A stretch of DNA of 37,571 nt from Vibrio rhodolitus (GCF_003350325.1 NZ_QLYZ01000029.1:1-37571); one strand, 5' to 3'; shown: positions 27,301 to 34,544, counted from the stretch's first letter. The notes: a model not told the origin generated them from the sequence alone. Numbers and translations are program-made.

Positions 27301-30300
27301 TAGCTTCTTCTACATTGACCCAAATAGTGGTAATGGAATGGAAGTCAGTGGAAGATTATCGGAAGATAAACTGGATGTTTCGGGAACCGATGTTCTTTCG
27401 ATTGATAACATTTTCTACCGACCAGATGACCACTATTCAACTGACTCAAATGGCTTTGAAGTCAATGTCCAAGTTAAGGTTGAACGAGAAGGGCACCCAG
27501 TTGAAACGCGCAATGGCAAAATTGATATTGTAGTAGACGGTATTGCCGACAAACCGACGATGGCAGCTTCGTTTGAGGCAGAAGCAAGCGGTGATGAAGA
27601 CAGTTTAATTAAACTCGACTTTGCCTTTGAGACAGTCGACCAGTCTGACGCCAGTGCAGAAACCATTACTTATGAGCTTAAGTTTAGTGATGTGAATATC
27701 GTGGCGGATCATAAGCTGGTTAAATCGAACGGCGATGAGATAACCCCAGATATAAATGGCGTCTATCACTTTACCAGCGCAGGAATCGATAACGTATATT
27801 TAGCAGCAAAAGGTGATTTCAGTGGTTCAGTGTTGGTGGATGTTAAAGCCATTTCCCATGAACCGTTTACCGATAGCACCAACTCTAGTGAAACTACGCT
27901 GACGGTAGATGTAGCGCCAATTGTTGATGACATTACTTACCAAGTTGAGCGTGTGCGCGTTAATGAAGATACCGAGTTTAAGCTTAAAGACCATATCCAT
28001 GTGAATGATCTAAAAGACAGTGATGGATCAGAAAGCCGATTTGTCTACATTAAAGACTTACCAGATGGCACGATTATCACGCACTTCAATAGTGTCGGGG
28101 ATAACGCGATTCTCCTTAACGGCAAAGCTCACTTGATAGTTGACCCAGATGATTACTTAACTGCAACGCTAATTACGCTGGATGACCCAGCGGACAAGAC
28201 TATTGATGTTGATGTGGACATTATTGTCGATTATGCGCTGATTGAGTCGGGACTAACTGGCATCATTCCTCCTAAAGACAGCAACACTGATTTTGAATTT
28301 AAGGTTGAAGTCAAAGTGAGCGACACTGCAACTTATGCAGATAACGAAGTCAAGTATGACAGCCAGACAATGGGCAATAGTGATAAAACTATCGCCGTTG
28401 ATATCAAAGGTATTGCCGATGCACCAATGATGGCTGCTGACAGCAACGATGTGTGGCAAGTTGTTACTGACAATCAAGGCGCGATCAGCGGTATTAAAAC
28501 CACCACACCGATTGATGAAAACAGCTCAATTTTGCTCGATTTCTCAGTGTTTAGTGGCGAAACCGGCTACGACAAATCTGGTCCTGATGGTTCAGAGAAA
28601 GTGACCGTAGTACTTTACGCCGCGAGTGGCAATTTAGCTGACTACAAAATAGAAGATACTGACGGCAATGAAATTAGCCTGACATATGCGGGAATGAAAA
28701 ACGGTCAAGCTCAATATGAGGCGGATATCGGTCAAGCTGATATTAAGATCTCACCAAAGACCGATAACACGGAAGATATTCAGCTCAAGGCTAAAATTAT
28801 CGTTACTGAAAATGATGGTAATGAGCTGGTGACAGAAAAAGATATTTTTATTGAAGTTAATCCAATTATTTCAGGCTTTAATAATAACTTCATCGTTAAT
28901 AGTAACGATAACAACTACACGCCACTTGAAGATCAGGTTAACAATGTAAAATGGTATCCAGGCAAACTCGAGGATAGAGAATCAGGTGGAGACCATGAGT
29001 TTGTTAGCAAATTAGTCATTTCTGGAAATGATGGTGAGAGTAATGCCGAACTAACGGATATCGCGCTCACTATCGCAGCGAATAATGCGATAGGACAAGT
29101 GCTGATTGACGGAGTGGCAACCACACCAAGCGCTGGTAAGTACAGCTTTGATGCCACAAATGAAGTGACGATCATCGCTGCTGATGGGGCAGAACTAACA
29201 GCGGGTAATCTAAAAATTTCTGCATTGGTAACACCTGAAGATTCCAGTGCTGACTTTGTGCTAAATAGCACTGTGTCAGTGACGGAAGTTGATGTCGATT
29301 CAGCAACGGGCTTTAGTAAAACGGTCGATTACACCGGCAAGTTAAATGTCGATCTTCAACCTGTGGTTGAAGACGATGGCGAACTTAATATTATTGATGA
29401 CTCTGATACTGGCATCGCAGCATCTCAGACGAACAGCGTTGGTTCGGTGAGTTTTACCATCAATAAAGAGGCGCAAGGAGGCAGCTTTGTTGGTAGCAAT
29501 GCTGATTATTCAGTCAACTTTATTGATCTTGACGCGGACTCTACTGGTGCGCCAAACCCTGAAACCGATCAAGATGAGCGAGTGAGTCAGGTTGTTATTG
29601 AATTTGCAGGCGCAAGCCAAAGTGTGCTTGATCAGCTTTATGTGCAGGGCGCTATCAATAATGGTGATGGCACTTGGACGGTAACCAATGAAGATTCGTT
29701 TATTGTATTTGCACCAAATGGTGTCGATGAAACAGTAACGGTTAAAGTTCACGCTTTGGTAATAGACCGAGGTGAAGATGGCGAAGATAGTATCAATGAA
29801 AGCGAAGTCAGTTATGCGGTTAGAGATACTCAGTCGTTCCAAATTACCTTTGATGATCCTGATCCAAGTGGAACGGTCAGCGGAGAGGCGGCATCTGCCA
29901 GCATAGATAACACGCAAGCCATCGAGGGAACAGAAGATACTAAAATTCGATTGGATGATACCTTGCGTGAGAAACTTATCTTTAGTGAGTTAGCTAATTT
30001 GGATGACAGCTCAACTAACGATCAAATCACTATCGTGTTTGATGTATCCAATATCCCAGAGATTAAGCGAGTCACATCAGGTACTGGTGAAGAAAACTTC
30101 GTTAACGGCAAGTATGCGTTCACCATTGATGCCGATGATGTTAACGGTGACGGCAGTCTAAAAGAGGGGGCTTTAGGCAATGCAGCTATTACTTTAATTG
30201 AAGATTTTGCTGGTGATTTCACTATACCTATTTCAGTGGTTATTACGGACATGGATAGTGGCGATGAAAATGTGGTCACTCAGCAAGTCAACTTTGAGAT

Positions 30301-33046
30301 TACGCCAGTTGTCGACGGTGTGACTAAAGGTAATGGTGTGGTGGTGCAAACGGTTGAGGCTGCGGACTTTACCGCAGGTGAAGAGGCACCAAACTCAATT
30401 AAAGCAAATACTGCCTATGAAGATAGCCAAGTTACGCTCAATCTAAATCAGTTTACCTTCAAAGATGAAGATACAGATCTTTCACAAGGTGTAGAGTCCT
30501 TCGCTTCAATTAAAGTCAGTTCAACCGTTGGTGCGGTAACCTCCGACACTGGTTATACGGGGGTCGCCAACAACGGTGATGGTAGTTTGAGCATCACCGC
30601 GGAGAATTTACCAGACGGTGTTAGCGTAGAACAAGTATTAGCAGAGGTCGTCTTTACGCCATCTAAAGACTTTGCTGGTAAGTTAACGATTACCCTTGAT
30701 GGCTCTATTATTGATGAAACGGACAACGTTGGTTCGGTAACTGCGCCGTTTAAACAAACATTTGATATCGACGTTAAATCTATTGTGGATGGTGTCACCA
30801 CTCAATCATTAGGCGATAAGGTGATTGATGGCAGTGAAGACACACCAATGTCATTGTCAGTTCTTGATTTCACCCTTGATGATATTGATGGTTCGGAAGA
30901 GTTTGTATCGTTTAAATTGACGGATGTACCACAAGACTTCTTAGTTTCTTCCACTTCCGGTGATTTTGCAGTCAGCAATAATGGTAGTGGCGTATGGAGT
31001 ATTAAGATTGTTAAACCAGTCGGTGAAACGGTTGATCTGAGCGATATTCAAATTACGCCAGCGGAGAACTTCAGCGGTAGCGCCAACATTGGCTACATAG
31101 TGTACACCCAAGAGGAAGTGGACAAACAGCCGAAGCAACAAGGTGGACGCATTACAGTTAATGTTGCGGCAGTTGGCGATAACATCGATACCCGCATCGA
31201 CCAACAAGCCACTGGCGCTGAGCATAGCGGCGCAGATACAGGCTTTGTCGACATTAAGATTGATGCTCGTATTCTCGATAGAACAGATTCGATTAGCGCT
31301 GCGGATCATACCGAAAACGCTCCTGAAACCGTTTATATTAAAGTTGAAAATATCCCAGATGGAGTGTCGATTTTACTACCCGAATTTACCAAGGGGGCAG
31401 ACCTTGATAGCGGCGACTATATTGCTTATCAAGAGCTGGATAATGGCGTCTATACCGGTAATTGGATTGTGGAAACCAATTTGCAGCAGGTGGAAAGCAT
31501 CCAGTTGGATTTAACTGGCACTGATTACAACAGCGATTCTTGGCGAGGGGATAACCCACAGATTACCCTTAACGTAAGTTCGAACGACAATGGCGCATTA
31601 GGTCCTATTACAACGCAAGTCGTGACGTTAGACATTACCCCAGACAATGACAAGCCAGTGGTGGTAGCACAATCATCGTATGAGGTTGATGAAGATATTC
31701 AGCTATCCATTACCAGCATTCAAATTTCTGATGCGGATGTGATTGATGATCCTGATGCAAATATGACCGTCACTATTAGTCATACCAGCGGTAACCTGTC
31801 GTTTGGTGCTGACTCTACTCAATTTGCCAGCGACAACAACATCACGATTGGTAGCGATGGTAATGGCAACATAGTGCTTGATGGCACGATTGAAGCAATA
31901 AACAAACTCCTAAGTGGCAGTGAGGTTGCCAGCGAAAAAGGCTTACTCTTTATTGGTGATGAGAATAGCCATGAGGATGCGCAAATTCGTGTCCAAGTCT
32001 CTGATAATGGCAATAACGGTGACGTTAACGGCGATGGTACTATCGATATTAACGACGCGTTAACCAGCGACCAAATAACGGTTGATGTTAAGGTCAATCC
32101 AGTGAGCGACAAACCGACATTGGAAGCGGAGCGCAATCGCTACTTAGTGGCAATCAATGATGCCCAATTGGCGATAATCCCACTTCTCGGCGTGATTCCG
32201 GCACTTGCCGTTGCAAGTGAGAGCTTATCTGTACGGTTCGACAACGTTCCCGCAGGAACCACAATCAAAGTCGGCGGTGTTACAGCGACTCTTAATAGCG
32301 ATGGATTCTATCAAGCCGATGTACCGCCAGGTGGCGACACCGATATTACTATTGAAGTGCCCGCTGGCGTTAGCGTATCGGACACCGCAATTGAAATCAG
32401 AGCGGTTTCTACTGATGGTTTGGCAGACCCAGCACTCTCAGAGCCTGTCACGATTAATGTCACTGCCGATGCGAGTCTGTCAATTTTGGGTAGTGCCGAA
32501 GATGATTACTTGTTTAACCTCGATGACGGTGATGGAGTTACTTTATCTGGCGGAGAAGGGGATGATCTACTTGTTGGTAGTGATGGTGACGATATTCTCG
32601 AAGGTGGTGCTGGCGATGATCAAATCCTAGCAGGAGAAGGGGATGACATTGTTCAAGGTGGCTTAGGTAGCGATATTCTCACTGGTGGTAGCGGTCAAGA
32701 TATCTTTGTCTGGAAGGCGGCAGATATTGATTCAGCGAATCCGCAGGTTGATAGTATTACGGATTTCAACGCTGATAAATCGCTTGGCGGTGAGAAAGAT
32801 ATGATTGATTTATCGGAAGTGTTCGAAAGCGATGATTCAATGGAAGATATCCTTGGGCGTCTTAACGCAGTTAAAGATGGTGATAAAATCAATATCGAGA
32901 TTCTGGACCAAGAAGACGGCGAAACTGTGCAAACCATTGTTTTGGAGAACCAAGCTGGATATACCATTGATGGCGGCAGCGCGAGTCTGATGGATGATCT
33001 GATTATCAATGAGTTTATTAAACTAACAAACAACGATCAGATGTAA
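17855..33046 (+). CDS. Giant type I-secreted LapA-like adhesin with T1SS-143 repeats and RTX C-terminus
   Basis: The product is 5063 residues when started at ATG 17855, which has AGGG at a proper distance; ATG 17846 abuts the ribosome site and is less likely. Order of parts: a retention module (residues 1 to about 169), a spacer domain, about 18 T1SS-143 modules (337-2970), a diverse Ig/cadherin-like region (2971-4898), six RTX nonapeptides (4899-4952) and a type I secretion signal. The protein is highly acidic and has only four cysteines that I can count. Such proteins are exported by a LapBCE-type system and held in the outer membrane by the retention module, mediating attachment and biofilm. 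No exporter, LapG or LapD gene is nearby, so partners must be encoded elsewhere. There is no vWFA or PA14 ligand-binding domain that I can recognise, so the target is unknown. The frame is open over 15 kb, arguing for function. Confidence 0.92.
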   Translation: MSEQTVAVPGIVKEVVGEPIVMRAGEPALIANKGFELKPNDLLFTPSGTELVVTINNELVFVDENCVGCINIAQVDAPELAVANINGELVTVNEPTDDVLDVEALQQAILQGQDPTEVLESTEAGEAPDGSAIGTSATVPLNLAQTIAATKFETAGMSNEREQFDYEEGNDVVAADGGLVITTTVTEGNLSDGSYPQQTIARATVVAGTLSLDPSSFVPVTSSLNALLDELNKEITSSGKAVEFVYDPTTNAIIGSQEGETVLTIDIDAVQSGKNISLSLVTTLEKPIDHNVDAGSQGLVRFTDNLLQVDLTINGADTNGNELKQPISVTVSVEDGDEQLAVEVDESYTEAVTLSADNPYQTSGSVFELGADELAEIRFDDGAMAQFAGVLSDNQETEVTLSDDGKTLTLAIKDNPDTVVLAFVLAEDGTYTITQNLPLEQNNNQDTLNFALPVTSIDYDGDVVTNVINYQVIDGAAPSVELPNSVTPVLESQLDSGNPVLSQGVLGYQGSDAVQHFEIDVEAFNSQYQGILQSGELAVTLFDTTADDDDFVHSYVGKDENGETVFTITLQPDGSYTFELLKPLDHNGPADPSSADNNRYDLDFPVYAVDSDEDKSDSNRAVDGAQATILTIAVVDDVSTLKDSLLFDQIVEPTVGVDGMTTSTQNIFSDVSQDGDQVTHFVYDNKSYNLDDYTPDGAGVYAIALDPVGNDDSAIGTVYINRDGDISFKPNSDILHTDETSINDILTANLEVFTKDGDDDVDSVDVTLKIKDGDNINFTGELELAFTEKRKSQTFTEDADGTPLNVGLQIGSDEIASLQFVADNDGNSVLNNITLDEAATFVHILNEGQSVVVSLSNDSNDTSGYILQATFSENNAGERSGAYSVTQHQAFDQVDEVTVNFPFAATDTDGDTSSDTIDVVVLDGKDITVCNPDSFVFIKEPKNLDGSEENSITRHSSIELKQGSDEIDSVEWKATPQMQAALEAITSQGQATDYEITDQFIRVFTTDGNGQENNVIIFELDADKSGCYYVTQYLPIDNDQSDDKDLIVLSIVATDADGDSVEADVDVILKDGVETKLTDSSLTYQEVNDEFGAAKTGTVDLKQGSDGVSDISVSLDNDTDVMSWTSQDRPLDLVNSGNDYTLVYEDDPDSKVLEFIFDEQSGAYQVVQYQPIDQDSTNQSKLAFTVTAKSTDDADVQATIDVTIKDGVETTLTNSSVEYTELKTGTGLEESYGYRADSVAIKAGVDGVSKVEVLLDEPSVVNSWTSQGKELEVVSDGNDFKLVDKNDADSVVLEFVFDDDTGDYSIEQFLPLDQVNGEQSIINLTVKAYSTDDELTSANIAITINDGLETNLSDRVVNLTETDDANNNFNQTETTGNVNLKPGVDGVSAIALTLSQTQMDDINDNWSSQGKPLSVVEDLDNNSYALVYKADPDTQVLTVTLDSQGHYKVEQLLPIDQQGSTSSLVFAVTASSTDDADITKNLTVNVSDGVDTSLQDDVVTLQETVDSDGEFATKSISGDVNLNPGPDGAKSSISLANADEIDSWTSNGKQTSVATTANTVTVLDEDNNKVLELIYYPEAVGNKIAGSYEVIQYAAIDQPIGNISELKVDVTATSTDDEPLTKQITVNIKDGVTPSIDVNGSASLPETSDMDAATPAKKTFTQLLDINSGTDDINTVFFALADDSVFKLTDLTSEERDLEVKSADGSYSLFIKGTNTEVLNISLDKQSGDVTVEQYLPLDNPLNNKIELKISVTATDTDGDPGSNHFNLTLIDGQDPQIKPVSSLDVFEKGLGEAGDNSQVNSTTLMFEASSDNIETIEIKDVGIIVTDQNNAPMTLTADNQTVQFEQTDTGLIGYIGSGVNKESVFEVTVNSDYTSNDFGKVEFTLLKEVDHPNAGTDSLLLKLPVVATDFDGDASQTGPQQAYVTVNLIDDVSTLKASILFDDITEPTLGTQGSTTEVQNIFADVSKDGDQVTHIVYDNKSYELDDYTPNAQGVYAIALDAKGADDSGIGTVYITRDGDISFKPNSDILHTDLTATADVLTANLEVHTKDGDNDMDSVDVTLKIKDGVDIGFSGELEVAWTEVSSINTITTDGEGQVLNVGLTSGSDHLASLKFVADNDTNSVLNNITVDEVETFVHVINGGDSIVVSTNENQPLNVADYILQATLSKDGQGKANGEYSITQYKPFDQAQLPIDSAVILLPLVATDTDGDPTPTQIQLTVADGQDITVGNSTSSVQLNETLTLDGTEENAISQHDSVSFVAGVDGIDAVKWQNDAALHTLLDGITTQGKETKYSVSDDTLRVYLDDGGQGKDVITFVLDSGTGGGYTVKQYLPIDNANDDTTNIDVLNLAIVATDKDGDDTVAPIKVNLKDGVNTSISNVTEAWTETDNADDEFVAVTANGNVNLAEGSDGAETLTVNLTTADINVIETNWTSQGNALAVDFDSVSNTYTLVYKDNPATEVLEFKLNSNGSYEVTQSRPIDQVGAKSTIVFNIIASSTDDADVKATVTVDISDGVDTSIQDSTKSLTETLNGSGDFTSSSVSGDTHLNPGPDGHQTTVSLKNYDEVHGTAANQFKGWSSNGNDIEVTETDTSVILTDKVTGEKVLELTYYPEDVGVFGDANFKAAGTYDVTQFRAIDQPVENVSQLQVTVTSRSTDDEPQTAQITININDGTTPTIIANNDASLTETVDMAANTPANDSFNQMLTISSGTDAVDTVIFALADSSVYQLADLTSSGQDLVVQSNDASYSLYIKGTNTEVLNISVDKDNGNVTVEQYQPLDNPLSNDIVLTLNATVTDTDGDSASTSFLLTLTDGTDPSITQISPMMVDEDGLGSSSNAENDDTVIKLAPSSDNIEKFEVDTAAIKLFSQADVELTDGLKSGGKTVQYEAIAGGYRGYIDVDGSKQTVFELKINSDYTDSDLGKVDFKLLLPVDHPSASTDSLTLKLPVTAYDFDGDSSNQSIIEVELKDAEPNVVEKSISIVEGKAQAKDVLLNFAQGDGLRITKIDVADNNEFGFGNSKAASLDIDSLGYNNSQTVYAKDSNDQWELIGSIKVFEKNGHLRVRFDSDSTVDHQLGKLNTHFIVTGEDNDGDIDTAKLNLTISDKAAKLVIDPVRGDEDTDIAVTIEIDLHDADGEEIQSLLLGNPPGGSFFYIDPNSGNGMEVSGRLSEDKLDVSGTDVLSIDNIFYRPDDHYSTDSNGFEVNVQVKVEREGHPVETRNGKIDIVVDGIADKPTMAASFEAEASGDEDSLIKLDFAFETVDQSDASAETITYELKFSDVNIVADHKLVKSNGDEITPDINGVYHFTSAGIDNVYLAAKGDFSGSVLVDVKAISHEPFTDSTNSSETTLTVDVAPIVDDITYQVERVRVNEDTEFKLKDHIHVNDLKDSDGSESRFVYIKDLPDGTIITHFNSVGDNAILLNGKAHLIVDPDDYLTATLITLDDPADKTIDVDVDIIVDYALIESGLTGIIPPKDSNTDFEFKVEVKVSDTATYADNEVKYDSQTMGNSDKTIAVDIKGIADAPMMAADSNDVWQVVTDNQGAISGIKTTTPIDENSSILLDFSVFSGETGYDKSGPDGSEKVTVVLYAASGNLADYKIEDTDGNEISLTYAGMKNGQAQYEADIGQADIKISPKTDNTEDIQLKAKIIVTENDGNELVTEKDIFIEVNPIISGFNNNFIVNSNDNNYTPLEDQVNNVKWYPGKLEDRESGGDHEFVSKLVISGNDGESNAELTDIALTIAANNAIGQVLIDGVATTPSAGKYSFDATNEVTIIAADGAELTAGNLKISALVTPEDSSADFVLNSTVSVTEVDVDSATGFSKTVDYTGKLNVDLQPVVEDDGELNIIDDSDTGIAASQTNSVGSVSFTINKEAQGGSFVGSNADYSVNFIDLDADSTGAPNPETDQDERVSQVVIEFAGASQSVLDQLYVQGAINNGDGTWTVTNEDSFIVFAPNGVDETVTVKVHALVIDRGEDGEDSINESEVSYAVRDTQSFQITFDDPDPSGTVSGEAASASIDNTQAIEGTEDTKIRLDDTLREKLIFSELANLDDSSTNDQITIVFDVSNIPEIKRVTSGTGEENFVNGKYAFTIDADDVNGDGSLKEGALGNAAITLIEDFAGDFTIPISVVITDMDSGDENVVTQQVNFEITPVVDGVTKGNGVVVQTVEAADFTAGEEAPNSIKANTAYEDSQVTLNLNQFTFKDEDTDLSQGVESFASIKVSSTVGAVTSDTGYTGVANNGDGSLSITAENLPDGVSVEQVLAEVVFTPSKDFAGKLTITLDGSIIDETDNVGSVTAPFKQTFDIDVKSIVDGVTTQSLGDKVIDGSEDTPMSLSVLDFTLDDIDGSEEFVSFKLTDVPQDFLVSSTSGDFAVSNNGSGVWSIKIVKPVGETVDLSDIQITPAENFSGSANIGYIVYTQEEVDKQPKQQGGRITVNVAAVGDNIDTRIDQQATGAEHSGADTGFVDIKIDARILDRTDSISAADHTENAPETVYIKVENIPDGVSILLPEFTKGADLDSGDYIAYQELDNGVYTGNWIVETNLQQVESIQLDLTGTDYNSDSWRGDNPQITLNVSSNDNGALGPITTQVVTLDITPDNDKPVVVAQSSYEVDEDIQLSITSIQISDADVIDDPDANMTVTISHTSGNLSFGADSTQFASDNNITIGSDGNGNIVLDGTIEAINKLLSGSEVASEKGLLFIGDENSHEDAQIRVQVSDNGNNGDVNGDGTIDINDALTSDQITVDVKVNPVSDKPTLEAERNRYLVAINDAQLAIIPLLGVIPALAVASESLSVRFDNVPAGTTIKVGGVTATLNSDGFYQADVPPGGDTDITIEVPAGVSVSDTAIEIRAVSTDGLADPALSEPVTINVTADASLSILGSAEDDYLFNLDDGDGVTLSGGEGDDLLVGSDGDDILEGGAGDDQILAGEGDDIVQGGLGSDILTGGSGQDIFVWKAADIDSANPQVDSITDFNADKSLGGEKDMIDLSEVFESDDSMEDILGRLNAVKDGDKINIEILDQEDGETVQTIVLENQAGYTIDGGSASLMDDLIINEFIKLTNNDQM
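18863..26764 (+). repeat. Array of about 18 T1SS-143 modules in a higher-order cycle
   Basis: Modules of 135-162 residues are joined at recurring (K/S/N)DG or DD motifs. Starts lie near 18863, 19280, 19766, 20174, 20627, 21071, 21476, 21896, 22322, 22748, 23174, 23651, 24059, 24527, 24974, 25400, 25871 and 26297. Each has a middle motif like VLEF-x-hydrophobic and then Y-x-V-x-Q-x-x-P(I/L)D. Modules differ from one another but match their counterparts one cycle later: 19766 with 23651, 20174 with 24059, 20627 with 24527, 22322 with 25400, 22748 with 25871, and 19280 with 23174 and 26297. The first cycle holds two more middle-type modules than the second. These form the extended stalk. Confidence 0.85.
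26765..32548 (+). other. Heterogeneous Ig/cadherin-like region of the adhesin
   Basis: After the regular array comes one divergent module (to about 27175) resembling the type at 19766, and then about eleven domains of 120-165 residues. Their joints carry P-(I/V)-x-D or similar linkers, for example GIADKPTM near 27540, VAPIVDDI near 27912, KGIADAPMM near 28408, TPVVDGVT near 30300, KSIVDGVT near 30780, TPDNDKPV near 31640 and NPVSDKPT near 32095. They look like calcium-stiffened cadherin-type extender domains. The last one, before the RTX repeats, contains a hydrophobic stretch around 32170-32215 and may be the tip domain. No named ligand-binding fold is evident. Confidence 0.6.
32021..32056 (+). 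other. EF-hand/dockerin-like calcium loop within the adhesin
   Basis: Twelve codons encode DVNGDGTIDIND (residues 4723-4734), with acidic or amide residues at loop positions 1, 3, 5, 9 and 12 and Gly at 6, as in EF-hand and dockerin calcium loops. It sits between SDNGN and LTSDQITVDV, where cadherin-like domains normally have a short Gly-rich turn. Confidence 0.55.
32549..32710 (+). repeat. Six RTX calcium-binding nonapeptides
   Basis: Residues 4899-4952 divide cleanly into six nonapeptides of the GGxGxDxUx type: GGEGDDLLV, GSDGDDILE, GGAGDDQIL, AGEGDDIVQ, GGLGSDILT and GGSGQDIFV. They fold into a calcium-filled beta-roll after secretion. The set is short for so large a protein, as is usual in this adhesin class. 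Confidence 0.93.
32711..33043 (+). other. Type I secretion C-terminal target domain (VC_A0849 type)
   Basis: The last 111 residues begin WKAADID, contain DSITDFNADK and DMIDLSEVF as in the VC_A0849 subclass of type I secretion targets, and end LIINEFIKLTNNDQM. The uncleaved C-terminus guides export through a LapBCE-type channel and leaves the cell first. Confidence 0.85.
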
Positions 33047-33055
33047 CTCTTAAAC

Positions 33056-33092
33056 TTGATGTAAAGGGCTTCTGTGGAGCCCTTTACATCAA
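33056..33092 (+). terminator. Perfect 15-bp hairpin after the adhesin gene
   Basis: TTGATGTAAAGGGCT (33056-33070) is exactly complementary to AGCCCTTTACATCAA (33078-33092) with a 7-base loop. It begins 9 bp past the stop. No T-run follows the full stem; only the CCCTTTAC within the distal arm could act as one. It is probably the terminator of the 15-kb transcript, possibly with an RNA-stabilising role. Confidence 0.6.
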
Positions 33093-33129
33093 ATAGTTAA
33101 AAGTAGTCCCATCTACCGGCTTATTGCTC

Positions 33130-33135
33130 TATAAT
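33130..33135 (+). promoter_or_regulatory. Possible -10 box of the rhlE promoter
   Basis: A perfect TATAAT lies 65 bp before the rhlE ATG. It is enclosed by the short dyad ACCGG (33115-33119) and CCGGT (33138-33142). No good -35 hexamer is found 16-18 bp upstream. Confidence 0.4.
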
Positions 33136-33199
33136 CACCGGTCAAGTTTTTGGTAATGCCATTTTTGTGCATTCCGCAGTAGTTTGTTAGGAACAAGTA

Positions 33200-34483
33200 A
33201 TGTCATTTGCATCACAAAATTTTTCACCAGAAGTCGTTAAAGCATTAACTGAATGTGGTTACGAGAAGCTAACTCCAATTCAGCAAAAGGCGATTCCTTT
33301 GGCTCGTCGTGGTCATGACATTCTTGCGAATGCACAAACAGGTACGGGCAAAACCGCTGCGTTTGCATTACCGATTATCCAAAATATTCTGGATAAGCCG
33401 AAAGCATCAAATCGTCATCAAGCACGAGCAGTGATCTTAGCTCCAACTCGTGAGCTTGCAGCGCAAATCGCACAAAACATCACTGACTACACTAAGCACA
33501 CTGCAGTAAAAACAGTGGCTATCTATGGTGGTGCCAAGATGTCTTCGCAAGAGAAGGCATTGGTTGAAGGTGTTGATATTCTGGTTGCAACGCCGGGTCG
33601 TCTTATTGAGCACCTAGAGCTGAAAAATGTTTCTCTAGCAAACCTTGAATTCCTTGTTTTTGATGAAGCGGACCGTATGTTAGATATGGGCTTTATCTCG
33701 GCAATTGAAAAGATCATGGCGGGTGTCACAACTAAACCTCAAACCATGCTTTTCTCTGCGACGTTCTCTGCGCAAATGAATACGCTAGCAGGCAAAATCC
33801 TACGTCAGCCAAAACGTATCGCAATTTCACGTGAGAACGTGACGGCAGAGACGGTTGCTCACGTAGTTTATCCGGTTGAGCAAGAGCGTAAGCGTGAGCT
33901 TTTATCTGAGCTGATTGGTCGCAAAAACTGGCAGCAAGTATTGGTTTTCGTTAATTACAAAGAAACCGCGAACGAGTTGCTAAAAGAGTTGAAACTAGAT
34001 GGCATCAAAGCGGTACTTTGCCATGGTGATAAAGCACAAAGCGCACGTCGCCGTGCGTTGGATGAATTTAAGCAAGGCAAAGCACGTGTAATGATTGCGA
34101 CTGACGTTGCAGCACGTGGCTTGGACATCCAAAACCTTCCTCACGTAGTGAACTTTGATATGCCATTCCTAGCGGAAGACTATGTACACCGTATCGGTCG
34201 TACTGGTCGTGCGGGACAAAAAGGCCACGCGGTATCATTTGTTAACCGTGAAGAAGAGCTAACGTTGCAACAGGTTGAGTCGTTAATTGGTCAGCGTATT
34301 TACCGTAAAGAGCTAGAAGGCTACGAGCCGAAAAACCGCGATGCGCTGTTGGAGAAAATGCACTCTAAGCCAGCATTTAAGAACCGTCGTTCACGCATGA
34401 ATAACCCTAGTGATTCAAACCAAGGTGAAGCTGAGCGTCGCAGTCGTTTGTACCGCATGATTCGTGCAAAAAACAAACAGTAA
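33200..34483 (+). CDS. rhlE: DEAD-box ATP-dependent RNA helicase RhlE-like
   Basis: The 427-residue protein has all core helicase motifs: the Q motif with LTPIQ (residues 24-28), motif I AQTGTGKT (45-52), Ia PTREL, Ib TPGR (131-134), the DEAD box (155-158), SAT (186-188), and later ARGLDI and HRIGRTGRAG. A basic tail (KNRRSRMNN to RAKNKQ) follows and would bind RNA. RhlE-type helicases remodel structured RNA and act in ribosome assembly and RNA decay, often at low temperature. AGGA lies seven bases before the ATG. It has its own promoter region and a strong terminator, so it is a single-gene unit. Confidence 0.92.
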   Translation: MSFASQNFSPEVVKALTECGYEKLTPIQQKAIPLARRGHDILANAQTGTGKTAAFALPIIQNILDKPKASNRHQARAVILAPTRELAAQIAQNITDYTKHTAVKTVAIYGGAKMSSQEKALVEGVDILVATPGRLIEHLELKNVSLANLEFLVFDEADRMLDMGFISAIEKIMAGVTTKPQTMLFSATFSAQMNTLAGKILRQPKRIAISRENVTAETVAHVVYPVEQERKRELLSELIGRKNWQQVLVFVNYKETANELLKELKLDGIKAVLCHGDKAQSARRRALDEFKQGKARVMIATDVAARGLDIQNLPHVVNFDMPFLAEDYVHRIGRTGRAGQKGHAVSFVNREEELTLQQVESLIGQRIYRKELEGYEPKNRDALLEKMHSKPAFKNRRSRMNNPSDSNQGEAERRSRLYRMIRAKNKQ

Positions 34484-34501
34484 GCAAGCTGAATAAATAG
34501 T

Positions 34502-34531
34502 AAGGGCGATACATTATGTATCGCCCTTTTT
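34502..34531 (+). terminator. Rho-independent terminator of rhlE
   Basis: AAGGGCGATACAT and its complement ATGTATCGCCCTT form a nearly continuous 13-bp dyad, which would open to a 3-base or larger loop, followed by TTTTT. It starts 19 bp past the rhlE stop. It may partly serve the convergent ABC transporter gene, though the T-tract on that side is poor. Confidence 0.92.
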
Positions 34532-34544
34532 CGTCTTGCGTAGT

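Noticed and set aside
32170..32215. Hydrophobic stretch IIPLLGVIPALAV as a membrane helix
   Set aside because: It contains two prolines and lies inside an Ig-like extracellular domain; similar segments recur, from memory, in related adhesins, so a buried strand or loop is more likely.
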